The notes under the pieces were generated by a model. That model saw only the letters and a list, made by a program, of their open reading frames with translations. It searched no databases and had not been told where the DNA came from. Shown here one piece after another: positions 54,000 through 64,000 of a DNA stretch of 64,000 nucleotides (position 1 is the first letter of the stretch; each line of letters opens with the position of its first letter). Source of the DNA: Rhabditoides inermis (lineage: Eukaryota; Nematoda; Chromadorea; Rhabditida; Rhabditidae). The stretch is taken from contig CAWZYM010000393.1 of NCBI GenBank assembly GCA_963966185.1, positions 61,747 through 125,746 of the forward strand, written 5' to 3'. The position numbers were made by a program, and so were the translations under genes.

Positions 54000-54940
54000 A
54001 GCTTACAGTAACTGCAGCTAGCTAGTCGTCGTTTGAATCCAACAATTCGTTTATATATCCTTTCTGCGCAGACGGTTGATTCGCAAATCCATTAAGTGGT
54101 AGTGAGAAAAAAGTGCTCATTGGAGAATGATACATTCATACAATGCAGATAATAGAATGCCATATTCTATAACAATGGACAAAATTCTTTTGTACGTGAC
54201 TTTTCACCACAGACCACAGGAGTACAAATCACTTATGAAACAAAAGAACAATCACTCACTCACTCACTCCTCGGTCCCCGCAGATCATCTAGAGCAGCCG
54301 CGGTTTTGCGAACCAGTTCTGACCACTTTCAACAAACGGATGTCAGCATCCATCCCATACTATTTTCCCGTTGTACCAAGCTCTGTGGAACGGAATGTCC
54401 CTTCTCGCTCAGCACGGGCCCGAGACGCTGGAGACTAGAGACGGAGACGGAAGTATTGTTTCTCATTTGACCAGACATACGCGGATAGGGCGAAATAAAA
54501 CCTGACACGGTAGACGTGCGTGAACAAACACCATGCAAAAGACAGATCTTTTTGATGGTGTTTGTTCCCAGAGTCTTCATCATCACAGATCCCAGAGTCT
54601 TCATCATCTACTGGGTGAGGAAACAGACTCACGACGGGGACGATAGCGTTGACAATTTCTATCCCCACAAAGGAACAGGCATAAGATGTTTTATGTTTTA
54701 GTTTCAAAAAGGAGGATCGATCACAAATAGGCACATCGGTTGATGGAAGAAGCATAATACAACTGATTTGTGACAAACGAACTGACAACATATATGTGAG
54801 ATTGTGAGACAAAGACATAATAGATTACTGTACAGTACATTCGTTGCAACTGATATCCGGGTAAAACTGTCAACTGACGCGGTCTCGCAAAATATGAAAC
54901 ACTCTGGAATGGTATGCACATAGAAAAGAGGGGAGAGGGA
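54000..54940. other. Intergenic srt / hmp-1
   Basis: Upstream of the SRT gene and downstream of hmp-1, both minus strand. AT-rich. A short direct repeat (agagtcttcatcatc twice at 54570-54610) is the only structure noticed. Confidence 0.4.
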
Positions 54941-55032
54941 TCAAGAAGACTGGAACTCTGCAAGAGCTCGCATCGGCTGCATAGGACGACGCTCACTCGC
55001 ACGACGGACCTGCAAGAGAACATGTGGTGAGC

Positions 55033-55084
<52 letters not shown>

Positions 55085-57516
55085 CACGACTCCATGGGGC
55101 TTGGCGCTCTTGACGAGCGGCTGCTTCTGCGGGGGAGCCATGCGCCACTCGACCCGCGGACCCGATCCACCGCTAGCATTCGGTTTGCGGAACTGAAAAG
55201 AGCACGGTGAGAGAGGAGACGGCTCGACGACACACTGCAAGCACACTACGACATCGAATGGCAAGCAACGACACGCCAATCACTCGAATCACTCCACTCG
55301 ACACACGACGACAGTCATTCATCCACTCATTCATTCATTCACCCTCATCCCCCTGGTGTTGTGATCGGTGGTGGCGCGAATACAAATCTATCGCCGCCTG
55401 CACCATGTGACGTCTGTCTTGGTGACACTAGATCCGGCACATACGCATTAGAACACAACGGAAACATGCCACAAGCCCTTCCCACCTTTGTGCTAGCAAT
55501 GTAGGCGGCCTTGACGGTGAGAACGACGGCGCTGAGCAGATTGCGAGCAGTCTGGGAAAGGGGCGGAGTGAGAGGGGGCGGGGATTGGATGACAATACCT
55601 GGATGAGTGACGTGGCCGAGTCGAGTCCGGAGACGACGAGTTCGTTTCCGACCTGCTGCACGTCAGCCTTGACACGGCTGCAGATGTTGAGCTGTTGGCA
55701 GTAGAGGGTGATGCGGGCAAGATACGCGAACAGATCCTGCAACAAACAAACCACCATAACTATTTTTTATTCAGTTCTCCACAAATAAACGTAATAATAA
55801 TTTTTTTTAATATATCAAACATTCCATAACTTGACCGTTCATAGTCACACTCACATTCTTGGTGTTACTGTCGACACTCTCCTCTCCGATCTGCTTGGCC
55901 AGCGCGTTCAGCCGGGCTCCGTCCTTACTGATCTCCTGCGCAGCTGTGATCACGTCATTCGTCGACTTGAGAGGACCGCGACCACTGCAATGCGCAAGAT
56001 AAGGAAAGGGAGAAGAGAGGGAGAGAGAGAGAAGAGAGGGAGAGGGAGAGAGAGGGGGGGAGAGGGAGAGGGAGAGAGAGGGAGAGAGAAGGGGACGTAC
56101 CGAGTGAAGTCAGTCATGTTCATCATGATCTCGCACATGCGCTTGGCTATCTGGATGATGTCGTTGCCCGTGTCGTCCCACTTGGCCACCTCCCGCTCGA
56201 ACTTGGTCTGCGTGATCTGAAACAGCCACAGTCACCGCCATATCCCCCCCTCTCTCTCCTATTTCTCCCTCCCTCTCTCTTTCTCTCCCCGTCCCATGAC
56301 TCGCCTTGAACACTTCGATCTGGTCCTGGATCTTCTTCTTCTCCTCCTCGGGCAGCCTCCTCATCACCCTCTGCTGGTTGTCTCCGTCCGACACCTGACT
56401 CCTTCCCTCGTGGTGTGTCTGTCCGTCGTCCTCGTAGTCGTTGTCGGAGTCGACGTCTTCCGGTGCTCGGTTAAGGAGGAGGGCGTTGCGAATGTCGCGC
56501 ACTCCATCGTTGACCAGAGTGCAGGCAGTGATCCACTCCTCGGACACGTCTTCTGCGTTGGATGGATCGGCCACCCTCTCCACTGCTCCCTCCGCGCGAC
56601 GGGCAAACTCGCCAAGCACTGCAACCGAACACATAGATGCAAGGAGAATGGATGGGAATGACTCACAGTCTTCGCGCAGTCTCTTCGCCGCAGTGCGCAC
56701 CTTGTCTGCATAGGGGCCAGGAGCCTGGAATGAGCTGGTCAACCCTGTTCCCCTTCTGCATATCCCACCTGTTCCATCTCCTCCTCGACCACGTCGCACA
56801 CTCGCAGGCTCCTCCCGCGGATCGCCCCCGCTGCCCTGTCCAGCATGTCCGCATTCGTCTCCTGCACTGCCTGCAACACACACCATTCATACACGGACAA
56901 TCCATAGGGGTGAGAATCGCTCGACAAGAGATTATGACATCAAGCAAATCGGAGGCAAGCCACCAACACTATGAGAAACTCCCGAGTAGTATTTCACACT
57001 CGACAAATGTAAATGATCAAAAACCATCACAACCACATGAAACAACCAAAACAAACCAAATCGCGTACACTTTCAACTCGCTGCAACAGAGGGGAGGGAT
57101 GAGTGGAGGAAGAAAAGAGAGACAATGGATACCTGTACTCCAGCCATGGCGTCTTCGACAATGTGCGCCTCGCTGACTGCGAGGAAGTCGTCGAGGGAGA
57201 CGATAGAATCGATGGCCATGGTGAGAAGACGCACCTGGAGGGAGCAGGTACACACTGCATGGCCGAGTGGCTGCTCACCTTGTCAGTCCACGCCTGTCGG
57301 AATGCTTCCATGTTGTCCTTGGCCACTTGGCTGTCGCCCCGAGCGCACAGCAACTGCGCCGCGTTCACCACCTACAACATGATACCAGTAACCAAGTGGG
57401 AATGAGTGCACATACCTGGGGAGCCATGTTGGCGAGCTGGGCGGCCGTGTAGCGAATCACGCGCACGCCCTCTCCATCGGACGACATCTCACACACCAGG
57501 TTCGCCACCTGAACAC

Positions 57517-57555
<39 letters not shown>

Positions 57556-58477
57556 CAGCCTCTCCCTCCCTCCTCTCCCCACGCACCTCGACCAGCTTGT
57601 GTGCATGTCGCATGAAGTGCTCTCCGGCCTCCGCAGTCTCCTCCGTGTCTCGCTTCTTCGCCGCGTCGATCAGAATCAGCAGCGGCGTGCGAGTGTCCAG
57701 AAGAGCGTCACTGAAGGGGCAAGGTCCTTCTGTCTCCTCCCTCCCATCTCCCTACCTGACATGGTCGACGACTGCTCTCCTGAGATGTCTGCGCAGGTCC
57801 TTCGTCTTCCTTCCCACCAGAACCATCGCCAGGTCCACATCCTCGTTGCCCTCACTCCGACCGCACTGCAATGCACCCCTTCCATTCCTGTCCCCTCTCT
57901 CACATATGTGATGCACATTCCCCCTCCTTCCTCCTCATTAGCATAATGATAATGACCCCTTCACCCCTCTTCCAATACACAGAACCCGCTTTCAAGAGCC
58001 TGCCCACTCTTCCTCTTCCAAATCCCTTTTTCTGCGCATCGATTTATACATCCGACAACATTTTGCTACATCCTACATCAAACACGCCTTCATCCAATCT
58101 ATTCGCGCATTCCATGTTTGCACTACATCTTATCACGCAAGAGATAGCCCTTTTCGGCGAGAATTCGTCCCTTCCCCTTCTTCCCTCAACAAACACCACT
58201 ATAAACACTGGCCATTAGACGGGGGAGGATTGTGAGGGAAGAAAGAGGGGCGACAAGGTCACCACCTCCTTATGAATGCACGTTCGGCGAGAGAGCGCAG
58301 AGAGCGAGAGCATGTGATTAAATCTCCGCGAAATGGATCCAGGAGAGATATTCAGAGATCTTCCTCCTTTGTGCAATTCCGGAATACAAAGTTTCTCCCG
58401 AATTCCCGCAAAGGAATTCCTCTCGAGTGAGCGCGCAATTGTGGCAATTCATTGCCCCACATGCTCCCTCCTCTCCT

Positions 58478-58529
<52 letters not shown>

Positions 58530-60306
58530 CCATAATTTCGTTACACCGGCTGTCGAGCCGCATTTGCGCACGCCGCAATGAGCAGCACAGTAGTGAGTGG
58601 AAAAGTGGGATAACGCAACAGTATAACGTCAATCGCCTCACATTTCTCTCGTACTCGTTGAGAAGGTCCTGCAGTGCTTGTCGCAGGTTGTTGCACTCGT
58701 CGATGATCTTCTGTTTGCGGTCCGAGCGTGTGCTGCCTGTAAGGGGGAATGAGGAGGGAAGGAGGGGAGGGGAAGGGGGACACTCACTCGAGTCTGCGAT
58801 GAGTGCCGATCCACTGACGATCCTCTCCAGCAGCTCCTCCAGCTCCGGTCGATGCACGTGCGAGCGGAACGACGAAGGATCCATGAACACTCGGTTCTGA
58901 ACAATGCAATGGACACTGCATTAAACAATCGAGGGAAGCTTGTCTACCTGGAAGTTGTCGAGCTCGGCGATGAGTCCCCCGTGTTGTGTGCGGGAGAATG
59001 CGCCTTCCTCGCCCCTTCCATCCATAGCTGCCCTGAGGGCATCCAGCGACTGCACGACCGTGTCGTGTGCGTAGTCTCTATTCAGACGAGCCGCCTCGAA
59101 CTCGGGATGGCGAACGAATGTCTACAAGAAACACGTGCACACTGTCCTCTCATACACTGCATACCTTGGTAGTGGCTAGTACCATGGGCGCAGTTGTCTT
59201 GAGCATGGCAGTGGCGGCCATCGCATCGTCCCTGTCAGAGGCACTTGCCAGGTCGCGCACCTAGAGGGCATCGAGATGATATGAACAGGGCAGGGGTGGG
59301 TCGACTCACCCTCCTTCGCGTCGTCTCGTCCACCTGCTCGATCTGAGCGTGCAGTGCCTGGTACCTCTCCAGCACCTGGTTGTTCGACTCGGCACTCTTG
59401 AGAGAGTGAAGCAAACCGCGCGTCTGAAACACTCACTCCCTCTCACTCACTCACTACTGACACGACAAGACAAACATAGCCAATTCGCACGTGATCTGAG
59501 CACAAAGAAACGAAGCGTACCTTCTCGATATCGTCGATGATGAGAGCGACGTCGACAATGTCTGCGAGAATCAGCATGCGGGCGATCGCCTGAGGAGTTC
59601 ATTTGTTCATTACCAGTAAGCCTCGTCGGTCTCCTACCTGGAGTAGCTGTCTGCCCGCTTCTCCGGCGGCCGCGCGTCGCTCGCTCGAGTTTGTGTCCTT
59701 GACGAACTCGCGTCCCATGTACACCATCTCATCGCCTGCAATCCCTCCTCTCACTTCTCTCCTCTGCTTCTCGCCCCCGTAAACAACCACTCAAACAAGC
59801 GCACATTTTTTTGAGCGAGATCGAATTTCTGTGACCAGCAACGGATGTGAAACAAAACGGCGAGTGTGTGGAGTGAGAGAGGATGAAATAGGAGTTGTCT
59901 CACCGGTGGTGCGTACGTCGAGGAGTGCGTGGTTGAGGTCGTCGAGTGCGGGTCCGACCGCCATCGGACACTCACGCACTGCGTCCTCGCCTATCGTTAG
60001 GAAGTTGTGCACGGTGCTGGAAGAGAGGAGTGAAGGGAGGGAGGCAGAGGCATGACTCACCGCTCCACAGCCACGATGTACGGCTCGGCGGACAGACCCG
60101 GCTCCAAGACATTGTACTCAGAAATGCACATCACCTGCAACACAAACATACACCAGCAAACACACACAGTCAACACATACATCCTTGATGAGCTGGTTGA
60201 TGAGTCGCTGGACGGTGCGCGTCTTCACCTGGAGATGAACATGTTGGAGAGGGAGAAGAAGGAGGGTACAGGGAGGATGACTCACCTGGTCGAAGTTGAA
60301 CGACAT
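54941..60306 (-). CDS. hmp-1: HMP-1 alpha-catenin
   Basis: Actin-binding component of cadherin-catenin adherens junctions; binds beta-catenin (HMP-2). Over 20 exons on the minus strand, starting 60306-60286, 60228-60181, 60134-60061, 60016-59904, 59735-59638, and ending 55736-55599, 55551-55486, 55192-55088, 55009-54941; 876 aa, close to the family length of about 900. The start is MSFNFDQVKTRTVQRLINQL. The vinculin-homology helical bundles contain RTVHNFLTIGEDAV, TRGLLHSLKSAESNNQVLE, TKDLRRHLRRAVVDHV, SIVSLDDFLAVSEAHIVEDA and DRAAGAIRGR. The C-terminal F-actin-binding region has KWDDTGNDIIQIAKRMCEIM, TDFTRGRGPLKST, YCQQLNICSRVKADVQ and ELVVSGLDSATSLIQ. It ends MRALAEFQSS. One intron (after IEVFK, donor at 56304) uses GC instead of GT. 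Confidence 0.96.
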
Positions 60307-61192
60307 TTGTGGCGCAGCGCGGGCCACCATCGAAACACGCACAACACTCTCACCTCAAATAACATACATGTACAGTAAACGTAACATTTCAAGAAAGGCG
60401 AAAAGAAAATGTGAGGTGACCGGTACACGATTATAGCGAGATAATACTGGTAAATAGTGTAAACCGGATTATACAGGATTGTAACACACGCAATATTACA
60501 ATAAAGATGATTGAGTACGCAAGGAGAGGCGAGGAAAACGAAAGCGATAAAATGGGAGTAAGCGGGCACTTGTTGCAGACGAATGGATATGTGAGCAAGT
60601 GAGACGAGAGAAAAGAGAGAGGAGAGAGGAGAGGGCGGGTGGCGTTCGCATTGATCGCGCAGTGGTGAGAGATTGGTGGAAGGTAAGGCAACAACCAACA
60701 TAGGGGTGACCTCGGGCCGCGCACGAGAAGGGAACAGTGAGAGAAGAGCCGAGACATGACGCATCAAGGGGGCCGCGACGCGTGACCCGCGCGACGCGGT
60801 CAGCCCGAAACAGATGATGGGGATAAGAAGAGCATAGGGAGAGGGCGAGAAACACACTACCGCCCCAGTTGGACACACCAACATGGCTGAATCACCACCA
60901 TCCCAGCGGACACATGGCACGATGAGACAGCAGACCGGGCAGCGTGGGAACTGTACTCATACACTCATCAGCAATCGATACGTTATCAATTTAATGTGGC
61001 GATAAGACACATGTGAATCAGATTAGAAACAAACACATAACATTAAACACAAGAAATATCAAACATTGTACATATTAGTGATAATTTACTGATATTTTTG
61101 CAAAATTAGATTCACACTCACTCTAGCACAACAGAACACAGTATTAGCCTCACCGATGAATGCACTAACCTGCACACTTTCCCATATTAGCA
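60307..61192. promoter_or_regulatory. hmp-1 upstream region
   Basis: Upstream of hmp-1 on the minus strand. GC-rich with CGCG clusters at 60765-60800. No other gene seen. Confidence 0.4.
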
Positions 61193-61492
61193 AATCGAAC
61201 ATTCTGATAACAGTGAACACACCAGTAAGTGTCTGGAAGGAAGTAGTGCTCCGTTGAGCTCTCTGGAAAGCTCCGTTGAGCACCTGACAGAGATATCTAG
61301 TCTCTTCACCCCTGGCAGTGGGTCTGAGAGTCCCTTACAGTGAATCGAGCATGCTGAATACAGTAAACATATCAGTGAGTAGCTAGAAAAAATAGTGTTT
61401 CGTTAAGCTCCTGGAAAGCTCCGTTGAACAGCTGACAGGAATATCTAGTCTTAGTTTGTTTACCCCAGTGGATCTGAGAGTCTCTTACAGTG
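61193..61492. repeat. Two-copy 150-bp imperfect tandem repeat
   Basis: Unit 1 is 61193-61342 and unit 2 is 61343-61492. Each starts aatcga and ends cttacagtg, with shared blocks ctggaaagctccgttga and atatctagtc. Roughly a fifth of positions differ. A third partial internal repeat (ctccgttgag twice in unit 1) suggests earlier, shorter duplications. Confidence 0.75.
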
Positions 61493-61601
61493 ATCCCTCA
61501 CTCGCAAGTGTCCTGGATGCTCGGGATTGCTCCATGCGCCAATCGCTACGCGTAATGTGGGCAGAGTAACTAGTTTTGCCTAATGTTTCGAATGTGGAGA
61601 G

Positions 61602-61982
61602 ATGGGCCGGCCGGGATACGCGGGGCGCGACGGAGAGCCCGGACGCCCCGGCAGCAACGGAATCCCCGGCATGCCCGGAGAGCGCGGACAGGACGGCAAA
61701 CAGGGCAACGACGGCAACGGATCGCCCGGGCAGGAGGGCATCCACGGATCGAAGGGACCCGGCGGACCCAAGGGCAACCCCGGCTACAGCGGACGCGACG
61801 GCAACAACGGACCGATGGACACGATGGGGCCGATAGGACCACCCGGAGCCGGACATGGGACATGCGGGAACCGAGGGCATGCGTGGAGAGGACGCTGGAT
61901 ACTGCAAGTGGCTAAGCACCTGTGCGCACTTGACATGCTCTATCTAATAAATTATCTGCATTCAACTGTGCTGAAAGTATGA
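61602..61982 (+). pseudogene. Collagen Gly-X-Y fragment
   Basis: About 27 Gly-X-Y triplets (GRPGYAGRDGEPGRPGSNG onward, to GPIGPPG) in one frame, then unrelated sequence to a stop. Cuticle collagens of nematodes are about 300 aa with an N-terminal membrane anchor and flanking cysteines; none is present upstream. It looks like a truncated collagen copy, or one exon of a gene whose rest I cannot find. Codon use is strongly GC-rich against an AT-rich surround. Confidence 0.55.
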
Positions 61983-62221
61983 ACAAGATCATTACTAAGT
62001 AAGTAATTATGTTGAAACAATTAAAGCAAAAAAATGGATTTAAAACAAGTGACACCAAATATCAATTATACAAATAAAACGTGTTAGTATGTGCTATTAA
62101 AAGTTTATTCCTGTGCAAACTTTATGAAAAAGATGATACCGTGTTGACTTTGTAGAAAACTGACCGATACTCTGCAAAATTAATCACATATAATCACATA
62201 TAATAATGAGCAAATTGACAC

Positions 62222-62968
62222 TTACTTGGTTATAAGGTGTGCCAGGTACGTTCCGCCAACAGCAAACAATGCTCTTCGACAAGCGTGAAACGTATAGAAA
62301 GATACTGCGACTGTGTGAGGGTTACATCTAAAAAAGTGGTCATGCAACGTACAATGCATACAACAAGAAGTATAATCCAAACATCAATGTTTTACGTTTA
62401 CCTCTCACATAATTTTGAATAGGTGAAATACATATCTATATCCCAGGGCAAAGGCATTATGTAACACTGAAATTCTAATGTACATAATTCGTTTTCAACA
62501 TAATAAAACATACCTCTGTTTCCCATGTAGTTAGATTGAGTTTCGGAATAAGATATTGTCGAGAGATTGAACCATACAAGAAACTATAAAATAAATTTTG
62601 GGTGAAGAAGTGATTTGTTTACCTTACGAGACCGAACATGGGAAGAGTTATGTACCATAGTATAAATAAACAATGACTTATCTAAAAAGGGTTGATGATA
62701 ACATTGCTTTTATTACTAACTTACACCACATTTGTTCAGAATATCAATGAAAAAGTGCATAAATGTAGAGACACCATTCAGTACGATCCAATATGTTATC
62801 TAAAATCACCAAGTAAATGACTGAGTTTATTCATATATTATAGAGAAAACTTACGAAAGTTTCCGGACACTCATTGTCAAAGATTTCGATTCCCGTTTTG
62901 CACCAGTGATACGCGATTCCGAGACAGCAAAGGTCGAATATAATACAACTTAAGTGAGAAACGGTCAT
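62222..62968 (-). CDS. TMEM272-like four-helix membrane protein
   Basis: Exons on the minus strand: 62968-62855, 62799-62725, 62681-62623, 62583-62514, 62466-62402, 62327-62222; 162 aa, all phases closing. Hydrophobic segments are CIIFDLCCLGIAYHW, ITYWIVLNGVSTFMHFFIDI, CLFILWYITLPMFGLVSFLY and TVAVSFYTFHACRRALFAVG. The motif DNECPETFITYWIVLNGV corresponds to the conserved (D/N)-x-CP-x-x-x-IPIYLIV of TMEM272-like proteins, which are common in invertebrates and of unknown function. The ATG at 62968 is the first in frame. A coding-looking segment upstream (63130-63025) could be a further N-terminal exon. Confidence 0.65.
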
Positions 62969-63019
62969 GTTGTAATTCAGTTATGTACGAAAGTTTTTGC
63001 GTGCATTTGCATTCGTTAA

Positions 63020-63250
63020 CTACAACTTACTTATTTTGGGAAACCAGGCCATTTGACGATAGTAGTCGTTGTAAACGGTAAGTCCATAAACGTAGTCGTA
63101 ATCCTTTTGGGTGAAAAATCTCTCAAGCATCTTCCATGTGTGAGGATGAACAACGAGAACCTTGGTGGTCGATGGTGTTACCTCGGAGCGGGAGTAATTA
63201 GAGATGATCTGGACAGGTGTCCGCAAAAGCGTTTTTTTTACCCCCCACAC
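63020..63250 (-). other. Possible extra exon or separate ORF upstream of the TMEM272-like gene
   Basis: Open for 76 codons on the minus strand, with well-formed codons (MLERFFTQKDYDYVYGLTVY, NDYYRQMAWFPKIS) from ATG 63130 and a possible acceptor (tgtccag) further up. It could be spliced to T-TGT at about 62943 to extend the TMEM272-like protein, or be unrelated. Confidence 0.35.
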
Positions 63251-63584
63251 CGGTCGGCTACGTTTTTGAATATTTCTAGGTTAGAAAAGCAATGGCATTA
63301 TATGAAACAACACGTGACGTCGAAAAAAATCACTGAAAATGTGTCTTTTTGTCTAGGATGAATCTTTCTCAGTCAATGATCATCAGATTCTTGGTCATTG
63401 TTATGACATTACAATTAATGATATCAGTCTTGTTTCTATGACGTGATAGACTACGTTTGAGATGAGCTGAGTCACGCGGGTAGTTCAACATCACAGTTCG
63501 TTCTTATCGCAAGAGACGCGCTCTCCAACATTGTGCAATCTCTCGCCCCTCTCGCGCCGCAATGTTGTGCAATAGCGAACAGGG

Positions 63585-63592
63585 TATATAAG
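63585..63592 (+). promoter_or_regulatory. TATA box of the edge gene
   Basis: TATATAAG followed by a GC-rich start region. A leader exon with a short upstream ORF (ATG 63669) ends near 63728 at a gtgttc donor. The next acceptor (gtattttcag, ending at 63771) precedes the coding ATG at 63788. Confidence 0.55.
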
Positions 63593-63787
63593 GGCGAGTC
63601 GCCCGCCTAACAACACCGCTCACTACACTGCCTATCAGTACACACCACACTGTAGTATTTGCCTTGTTATGCCTCGTCCCTTTCTTGTTATGATCTGCTT
63701 TGAACCGAATTCGTATCGCTGTTATTTGGTGTTCATGTTCGATAGGATATGCGGTGTATTTTCAGAAAGTTCGCATTTCGCAGGATC

Positions 63788-64000
63788 ATGGCGGCCGTTG
63801 AGTGCTCTATTGAGACTACTGAGTCTTTCGACTACCAAAACTCCCTCCCCTGCAAGGATCCCTCTATCGCCGACAGGAGAAGCGCACAAAGGCACTATGG
63901 AAGGAGACTGCCTCACGACATTAAGACATACAAGGTAAGAGAGAAGTGAGAGAAAGAGAAAAAAGAATCATGTTGCAGGCTGATGCTATCATGATCAAGA
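63788..64000 (+). CDS. Unrecognised protein, N-terminal part (runs off the window)
   Basis: Coding exon 63788-63934 then 63979 onward; only about 56 residues are visible. It begins MAAVECSIETTESFDYQNSL, then CKDPSIADRRSAQRHYGRR, LPHDIKTYK and ADAIMIK. It is hydrophilic and basic, without a signal peptide. TATA-driven like the MIFD genes but without their N-terminus. I do not recognise it. Confidence 0.55.

Overview
The window is nuclear DNA of a free-living-type (rhabditid) nematode. It holds many short exons with 40-60 nt GT-AG introns, AATAAA poly(A) signals, likely spliced-leader acceptors just before start codons, and close orthologues of Caenorhabditis genes (AKT-1, SMK-1, HMP-1). It also holds nematode-restricted families: an SRT chemoreceptor and an ET-module-like secreted protein. 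I had no alignment tool. Exon maps were built by hand from splice consensus, reading phase and remembered family sequence, and every full model given closes in frame.

Layout. 0.5-4.0 kb (+): akt-1, with two mutually exclusive kinase exons. 4.5-8.2 kb (-): vps-60 (CHMP5), whose 2.8 kb intron hosts an apparently intact tyrosine-recombinase gene. 8.6-13.5 kb (+): smk-1 (PP4 regulatory subunit 3), divergent from vps-60. 15.3-18.6 kb (+): mitochondrial L-threonine dehydrogenase, with an antisense LINE fragment in one intron. 19.1-22.3 kb (-): a rhodopsin-type peptide GPCR. 24.0-24.5 kb (+): a small secreted protein. 25.1-28.8 kb (-): eEF1B-gamma and, 159 nt downstream, a TTBK-type kinase; the spacing suggests an operon. 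29.1-38.9 kb (+): WDHD1/Ctf4/AND-1, whose last intron was enlarged to 5.6 kb by an RTE-like LINE that itself carries a 107-bp-arm hairpin insertion. 39.4-40.3 kb (+): the ET-module-like protein. 43.1-46.7 kb (+): a tandem cluster of tiny two-exon TATA-box genes whose products start MIFD, an unrecognised family. 48.2-52.5 kb: a very young non-autonomous BEL/Pao-type LTR retrotransposon with identical 311-bp LTRs, a 5-bp target duplication and gag only. 52.6-54.0 kb (-): the SRT receptor. 54.9-60.3 kb (-): hmp-1 (alpha-catenin). 61.2-61.9 kb: a 150-bp tandem repeat and a collagen fragment. 62.2-63.0 kb (-): a four-helix TMEM272-like protein. 63.6 kb to the edge (+): the start of another TATA-box gene.

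The conserved genes are unrelated housekeeping, signalling and adhesion genes. AKT-1 and SMK-1 both act in the insulin/FOXO longevity pathway in C. elegans, so their proximity is notable but probably incidental. The least explained part is 40.3-48.2 kb, with the MIFD-gene cluster, a possible relic copy, a heat-shock-element-like leader and two long AT-rich open frames.
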